DNA of 64,000 nucleotides from Halovivax cerinus. GTDB lineage: Archaea; Halobacteriota; Halobacteria; Halobacteriales; Natrialbaceae. This document shows, in pieces, positions 58,963-64,000 of the stretch. Position 1 is the stretch's first letter, and every line of letters starts with the position of its first letter. The notes beneath the pieces are model-generated. The model was not told the origin of the DNA. It did no database searches and was given only the letters and a program-made list of their open reading frames with translations. The DNA is taken from contig NZ_CP101824.1 of the NCBI RefSeq assembly GCF_024498195.1, positions 3,782,001 to 3,846,000 on the forward strand, given 5' to 3'. A program made the translations under genes and the position numbers.

Positions 58963-61900
58963 TTAGCGATTCTGACGCCGCCACGCCGCGAGCGCTATCG
59001 CGAGGATGGCCGCGAGGAGCCCGAAGCCAGGGATACTGTCCGATCCGTCGGCCGCGGATTCGTCGCCGCCGGGTCCGGTGTTCTCGCCGTCGGTGCCGGA
59101 ACCGGCAGTCGAATCGTCACCATCACCGCCCGGTTCGTCGTCCGGGTCGTCACCCCCCGACGCCTCCGGGAGGACCTCGACGACCGACTCGTAGGGTCCC
59201 GCAGCGACCGTGTAGGTCCCTGGTTCGTCGAACGCGTAGGGCGTGGTGAACGTCGCAGTCGCGCCAGCCTCGACGGTGATGGGCTCCGATACGATCTCGT
59301 CGTCGCCGATCGCCAGGTCGACGGTGTGGTCGCCGCTTCCCGCGCCCGTGTTTTCGAGGTGGACTGTGACTGTCACCGGCTCACCCGGTTCCACGGTCGA
59401 CGGCTCGACCGAGAGATCGGACACCGATATGTCTGCGGACGGGGGTGGCGGCAGCGTCGGTGAGCCACCGCCAGTCTCCTCGCCTATCGAGAAGTCGATC
59501 GTCTCGGCGTGGACGTTCCCCGCGACGTCGGCGAGGACGACCTCGAAGGAGTGACTGGAGCCGTCCGTCAACCCGGTCGCTTCGTATTCGACGAACTCGC
59601 TCGTGATCGTCGCGGCGTCGTCGAACGTGACGAGCGTGTCGTCGAAGATGATCACGGTTTCGCTCGCATCCACGCCGCTTCCCGCGTCTTCGAACTCCAT
59701 CCGGAGCGTCGCCGCAGACGTGCCGGCCGCAAACTCGTTCCCGGCAGTCGGGTTCGTCTCGGTGACGCCTGGCGGCGTCGCGTCCGTCGCGATCGCGCCG
59801 TACGTCGAGAAGTGCGTCACGTTCGCCACCCAGTAGTCGCCGATCGTTCCGTCGGGAAGCGTGACGTTCTCGACGGTGGTCGGGACGGCAGACCACGTGT
59901 TGGTGTCGTCGTCGAAGTGCCGGATGGTCACGTCGTCGGCGTCGGTCCCCGACCCGAGAACCGCCCGATCGACCGGGACGCCGACGACGGCGTGGCTGAG
60001 GTTGTCGGCGAGACGGTTTTCGAGCGCCGCGTTCAGGAAGTTCACGCCCAGCTGGTCGGAATCCAGCGGCTTGAGTGGTGTCGTGCTCTCCGTCATCGTG
60101 ACGGACGTGTCGGTCACTGGCTGGTCCGTCGTGAACTCGACGAACAGCCCCGACGGCACCATCTTCAACAGTATAGTGTCGTTCCCGTCCGTCTCACCGG
60201 TCAGGAACCGGGCCGTGGCTTCGTCGGTCGCGCGATTCCCCGCGAGATCCAGCGCGGTCGCGGTGACGTTGTACTGGCCGTCTTCGGGCAGGGCGAAGGT
60301 CCCGGTCCAGGCATCGTTCGATCCGGTCACGGCGACCGTCTCGTTCGTTCCGTCGGGCCGTTCGAGCACGACAGACAGCGTGCCGTCCCGGAGCGGTTCG
60401 CTCGCGTCGACGGTGACGTTGCCGGTGGTCGCGTCCACGCGGTCGACGATCGCTGCGAGTTGAGGCGCGATCCGATCGACGACGACCTCGTCCGCCGCTG
60501 CGACCGTCACACGGTTGCCGCTGTCGTCGACCGCCTCGACCGAGACGTCGTACCGGCCGTCGGCGGCGATCGCGCCCGGGTCGAACGACGCGGTCCAGGT
60601 ACCGCTGGTCGCGTCGAACAGCGCGGTCTCGGTCCGCCGGGCCGGCGAAGCCCGTGCGTCCAGTTCGACCCGGACGGACTGGACCGATCCGAGCGCGTCG
60701 GTGACGGTCACCGAGACGTCGACGTCGGTCGTGCCGTTCGCGTAGACCGTCGCCCCGTCGCGTGCGGAACTCGCGACGTCGATCGCGTCGACGGTCGGCG
60801 CGTCGTCGTCGGAGCCGGAGCCGGCGAGCGACACGTCGACTGTCGGCTCGTCAGGGTCGTCGGAGTGGACCGTCACGGTGGCGTTCGCCGTCCCGAGTGC
60901 GGTCGGCGTGTACGCGACCGTGAAACCCTCGGTTTCGCCGTAGCCGAGTTCGGCCGTCCCGTTTCCGGCCGTGATCGCGAAGGCGTCCGCCTCGGGTCCG
61001 GCGAGCGTCACGTCCGAGAGCGTCAGATTCCGGTCGCCCACGTTGGCGACCGTGATCGTCTTCGTCCGGGTGCTTCCCACCGGCGTCGTCCCGAAGTCGA
61101 GCGTCCCCGGCGTCACCGAGATCTCCGCACCGACGGTGATGTCGGCGTCGACGACGGTGACCGTCACCGTCGAGTAGTCGGAGTAGGTTCCGTGTTCGTC
61201 GCGGATGCGGTAGTCGAAACTGTCGACACCGACGAACCCGGGGTCGGGCGTGTAGGTGACGCTCCCGTCCACAACACCGCTGGTCGTTCCGTGGGCGGGA
61301 CTCCCGGTGTTCGTCGTGATGAGATCGTCCCCGTCGAGATCGTAGTCGTTCGCGAGGCGACCGGGCGCGGCGACGTCGAGTGACTCACCCTGGAGCACTG
61401 CGAAGTGGTCCGGAACAGCGACCGGCGCCCGGTTGGGGTCCGGCGACACCTCGACAGTGACGGTCCCGTACGAGGAGTACGCACCGTGTTCGTCCCGCAT
61501 CAGGTAGACGAAACTGTCCGTTCCCGCGAAGTCTGGATCGGGCGTGTAGGTGAAGCTCCCGTCCACCACGCCGCTGACCGTGCCGTTGTCGGGACTGCCG
61601 GTGTTCGTCGTGGTTATCACGTCCCCGTCCGGATCGCGGTCGTTGGCGAGCCGTCCCGGCGCGTCGACGGTGAGCGTCTCTCCCTGGACCATCGAGTAGT
61701 AGTCGTCGACGGCGACCGGCGCCCGGTTTCCGTCCACGACCTCGACGGTGACGGTCCCGTACGTGGAGTACGTCCCCTGATCGTCGCGGATGAGGTACCG
61801 GAAGCTGTCGGTGCCGACGAATCCTGGATCGGGCGTGTAAGTGAAGCTCCCGTCCACCACGCCGCTCACCGTCCCGTTGTCGGGGCTGCCGGTGTTCGTC

Positions 61901-64000
61901 GTGGTGATGTCGTCCCCGTCGGGATCGTGATCGTTCGCGAGCCGTCCCGGCGCGTCGACGGTGAGCGCCTGTCCCTCGATCGTCGTGTAGTGGTCGTCGA
62001 CGGCGATCGGTGCCTGGTTCGGGTCGGGGAATACCTCGACGGTGACGGTCCCGTACGAGGAGTACGTCCCGTGTTCGTCTCGAATGATGTAGTCGAACGA
62101 GTCGGTTCCCGTGAACCCGGGGTCGGGCGTGTAGGTGAAGCTCCCGTCCACCACGCCAGAGACAGTGCCGTTGTCGGGACTGCCGGTGTTCGTCGTGGTG
62201 ATGTCGTCTCCCTCGGGATCGTAGTCGTTGGCCAACCGCCCGGGGGCATCGACGGTGAGCGCCTGTCCCTCGATCGTCGTGAAGTGGTCGTCGACGGCGA
62301 CCGGTGCCGTCCCGTTCGTGTCGAAGACCTCGACGGTGACGGTCCCGTACGAGGAGTACGTCTCGTGTTCGTCGCGGATGAGGTACCGGAAGCTATCGGT
62401 GCCGACGAATCCGGGGTCGGGTCTGTAGGTGAAGCTCCCGTCCACCACGCCGGAGACCGTCCCGTTGTCGGGACTGCCGGTGTTCGTCGTGGTGAGATCG
62501 TCCCCGTCTGGGTCGTAGTCGTTCGCAAGGCGACCGGGCGCGCTGACGGTCAGGTTCTCGCCTTTCGCGATCGAGTAGTAGTCGTCGACAGCGACCGGCG
62601 CCCGGTTTCCGTCGACGACTTCGACGATGACGGTCCCGTAGGAGGAGTACGCACCGTGTTCGTCCCGAATCAGGTATCGGAAGCTGTCCGTTCCCGCAAA
62701 GTCCGGGTCGGGTCTGTAGGTGAAGCTCCCGTCGACCACGCCACTGACCGTCCCGTTGTCGGGACTCCCGGTGTTCGTCGTGGTGATCGCATCACCGTCT
62801 GGGTCGTAGTCGTTCGCGAGGCGACCGGGCGCGCTGACGGTCAGATTCTCGCCTTTCGCGATCGAGTAGTGATCGTCGACCGCGATCGGTGCCTGGTTAG
62901 GGTCGGGGAGTACCTCGACGGTGACGGTCCCGTAGGAGGAATACGTCCCCTGATCGTCCCGAATGAGGTATCGGAAGCTGTCCGTTCCCGTGAACCCTGA
63001 ATCGGGCGTGTAGGTGAAGCTCCCGTCCACCACGCCGCTGACCGTCCCGTTGTCGGGGCTCCCCGTGTTCGTCGTGGTGATCGCATCACCGTCGGGATCG
63101 TAGTCGTTTGCCAGTCGACCGGGGGCGCTCACGTGGAGTGTCTCCCCCTCGTAGACGGAGTAGCTGTCCTGAACGGCGACCGGCGCCCGGTTTCCGTCCA
63201 CGACCTCGACGGTGACGGTCCCGTACGAGGAGTACGTCCCGTGTTCGTCGCGGATGAGGTACCGGAAGCTGTCGGTCCCGACGAATCCGGGATCGGGCGT
63301 GTAGGTGAAGCTCCCGTCGACCACGCTGGAAACCGTGCCGTTGTCGGGACTACCGGTGTTCGTCGTGGTTATCGCGTCCCCCTCGGGGTCGAGGTCGTTA
63401 GCGAGCCGCCCCGGCGCGTCGACGGTGAGCGTCTCTCCCACGCCCGTCGTGTAGTGATCGGCGACCGCGATCGGCGCGCGGTTCTGCGTCGTGATGGTCC
63501 CGTTCCCCGCCAGCGCGACGTCCACCGTCGGTTCGTCGGCGTCGTCGCTCGAGAGTGTAAGCGTCGCGTCAAGCTGACCGGTGGCCGCCGGCTCGAACTC
63601 GACGGTGACGTCGTGGGACCCTCCCGCCGCGATGCTCGTCGCCCCACCCCCGCTCGTGACGGTGTAGGCGCCCGCGTCGGCGCCGGTTAGCTGTGCGCCG
63701 TCGAAGGAGAGCGGTCCACCGCCGACGTTCGAGACGGCGATGGTGGTCGTCGCGTTCTCACCGACCTCGACGTCGCCGAAGTCGTGGTTCATCGGTGAGA
63801 CGTCTATCTCCGGCGGTCCGACGACCTCGGCCGTCAACGAGACGTTGAAGCGGGGTTCGTCGGGATCGTCGCTCTGGACCTGCAGTGTCGCCGTCTTCGT
63901 ACCGGCCGTCGTCGGTGCGGTGGAGACCCTGACGTAGCCCGAACCGCCCGGTGGGAGGTAGTCGTATTTGTTGGAATCGTCGGACGTGATGTCGAATTCG
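58963..64000 (-). CDS. Giant surface protein with tandem Ig/cadherin-like repeats and PGF-CTERM tail (5' end beyond window)
   Basis: The frame is open through 64000, so at least 1,678 residues are present and the signal peptide is outside. From N to C: choice-of-anchor D modules (two DPDEP-type copies, 64000-63490); eight cadherin/Ig-like repeats of about 95 residues (63485-61160; opening N-R/Q-A-P-V/I-A-V-D-D, then 'APGRLANDYDPDGD', 'TTTNTGSPDNGTVSGVVDG', 'FTYTPDPGFVGTDSFRY'); another anchor D module (to about 60800); Ig-like regions; a PGF-pre-PGF-type domain (about 60185-59790); a CARDB-like domain (about 59440-59180); an acidic/Gly linker; and PGF-CTERM (P-G-F-G, helix, then R-R-Q-N-R) at the end. 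ArtA at 30592 should process it. Likely an adhesin. Confidence 0.9.
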   Translation of the reverse strand, partial: EFDITSDDSNKYDYLPPGGSGYVRVSTAPTTAGTKTATLQVQSDDPDEPRFNVSLTAEVVGPPEIDVSPMNHDFGDVEVGENATTTIAVSNVGGGPLSFDGAQLTGADAGAYTVTSGGGATSIAAGGSHDVTVEFEPAATGQLDATLTLSSDDADEPTVDVALAGNGTITTQNRAPIAVADHYTTGVGETLTVDAPGRLANDLDPEGDAITTTNTGSPDNGTVSSVVDGSFTYTPDPGFVGTDSFRYLIRDEHGTYSSYGTVTVEVVDGNRAPVAVQDSYSVYEGETLHVSAPGRLANDYDPDGDAITTTNTGSPDNGTVSGVVDGSFTYTPDSGFTGTDSFRYLIRDDQGTYSSYGTVTVEVLPDPNQAPIAVDDHYSIAKGENLTVSAPGRLANDYDPDGDAITTTNTGSPDNGTVSGVVDGSFTYRPDPDFAGTDSFRYLIRDEHGAYSSYGTVIVEVVDGNRAPVAVDDYYSIAKGENLTVSAPGRLANDYDPDGDDLTTTNTGSPDNGTVSGVVDGSFTYRPDPGFVGTDSFRYLIRDEHETYSSYGTVTVEVFDTNGTAPVAVDDHFTTIEGQALTVDAPGRLANDYDPEGDDITTTNTGSPDNGTVSGVVDGSFTYTPDPGFTGTDSFDYIIRDEHGTYSSYGTVTVEVFPDPNQAPIAVDDHYTTIEGQALTVDAPGRLANDHDPDGDDITTTNTGSPDNGTVSGVVDGSFTYTPDPGFVGTDSFRYLIRDDQGTYSTYGTVTVEVVDGNRAPVAVDDYYSMVQGETLTVDAPGRLANDRDPDGDVITTTNTGSPDNGTVSGVVDGSFTYTPDPDFAGTDSFVYLMRDEHGAYSSYGTVTVEVSPDPNRAPVAVPDHFAVLQGESLDVAAPGRLANDYDLDGDDLITTNTGSPAHGTTSGVVDGSVTYTPDPGFVGVDSFDYRIRDEHGTYSDYSTVTVTVVDADITVGAEISVTPGTLDFGTTPVGSTRTKTITVANVGDRNLTLSDVTLAGPEADAFAITAGNGTAELGYGETEGFTVAYTPTALGTANATVTVHSDDPDEPTVDVSLAGSGSDDDAPTVDAIDVASSARDGATVYANGTTDVDVSVTVTDALGSVQSVRVELDARASPARRTETALFDATSGTWTASFDPGAIAADGRYDVSVEAVDDSGNRVTVAAADEVVVDRIAPQLAAIVDRVDATTGNVTVDASEPLRDGTLSVVLERPDGTNETVAVTGSNDAWTGTFALPEDGQYNVTATALDLAGNRATDEATARFLTGETDGNDTILLKMVPSGLFVEFTTDQPVTDTSVTMTESTTPLKPLDSDQLGVNFLNAALENRLADNLSHAVVGVPVDRAVLGSGTDADDVTIRHFDDDTNTWSAVPTTVENVTLPDGTIGDYWVANVTHFSTYGAIATDATPPGVTETNPTAGNEFAAGTSAATLRMEFEDAGSGVDASETVIIFDDTLVTFDDAATITSEFVEYEATGLTDGSSHSFEVVLADVAGNVHAETIDFSIGEETGGGSPTLPPPPSADISVSDLSVEPSTVEPGEPVTVTVHLENTGAGSGDHTVDLAIGDDEIVSEPITVEAGATATFTTPYAFDEPGTYTVAAGPYESVVEVLPEASGGDDPDDEPGGDGDDSTAGSGTDGENTGPGGDESAADGSDSIPGFGLLAAILAIALAAWRRQNR
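61160..63485 (-). repeat. Eight near-identical ~290-base coding repeats
   Basis: The eight Ig/cadherin-like units of the surface protein are also repeated at the DNA level; blocks such as GTGAAGCTCCCGTCCACCAC and TCGTCGTGGTGAT recur with few changes. Unit length is about 279-297 bases. Such homogenised coding repeats expand and contract by recombination. The least similar units are the first and last. Confidence 0.8.

Overview
The window is a piece of a haloarchaeal chromosome (class Halobacteria). The DNA is GC-rich and the proteins are strongly acidic. Many starts sit about 25-30 bases after a TATA-like box with no Shine-Dalgarno, as in leaderless archaeal transcripts. Marker genes agree: archaeal FEN1, a PilB/PilC pair, archaeosortase A with a PGF-CTERM substrate, Trm112, geranylgeranyl reductase, uS10-like, UPF0058, F420-dependent LLM oxidoreductase and several halobacterial families of unknown function. 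No transposase, integrase, CRISPR array, rRNA or origin was seen. One complete tRNA gene (Gly, UCC) is present.

Region by region. 1-2.3 kb: edge of a ParB-like gene, a small membrane protein and an FAD oxidoreductase. 2.3-4.9 kb: a decayed iron locus. The C-terminal part of a siderophore synthetase and the C-terminal half of an MFS transporter face away from each other with both 5' parts missing; a Tat lipoprotein siderophore-binding protein follows, behind a TTTAGGT-TG-ACCTAAA operator. 5-10 kb: FEN1, acetyltransferase, zinc-finger microprotein, HTTM membrane protein, then tRNA-Gly with a tandem array of copies of its 3' end, then a Trm9-like methyltransferase. 10.3-14.4 kb: pilus operon pilB-pilC. 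14.6-22.6 kb: a second TTTAGG-N4-CCTAAA box in front of an iron-type ABC ATPase, several halobacterial proteins, and purA. 22.6-26.4 kb: a two-gene operon of a GAF-PAS histidine kinase and a protein with a degenerate CHAT-like domain. 26.5-32.3 kb: Trm112, small membrane proteins, LLM oxidoreductase, two related acetyltransferases, archaeosortase A and a phosphoesterase. 32.3-40.5 kb: thiolase-like/DUF35 pair, threonine-synthase-like enzyme, VLRF1 (Vms1-like) protein, and dgcN-dgcA. 40.5-49 kb: an HPP protein between two related membrane proteins, exported Tat proteins in an AT-rich patch, PspA, and a DUF5787-like protein. 49-58.7 kb: NUDIX, uS10-like, M20 amidohydrolase, methyltransferase, AAC(3)-like enzyme, a broken MFS gene, LemA plus a GIDE-type protein, a degenerate archaemetzincin with a membrane tail, geranylgeranyl reductase and a 2Fe-2S ferredoxin. 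59-64 kb: a giant surface protein with eight near-identical Ig/cadherin-like repeats and a PGF-CTERM tail, running off the right edge.

Likely connections: ArtA (30.6 kb) should process the PGF-CTERM protein (59 kb). Trm112 (26.6 kb) is a likely partner of the Trm9-like enzyme (9.6 kb). The two iron boxes suggest co-regulation of the binding protein and the ABC ATPase by a DtxR-type (Idr/SirR) regulator. DgcN and DgcA form a D-glutamate catabolic pair. Family names given as DUF numbers are recalled from memory and were not searched.
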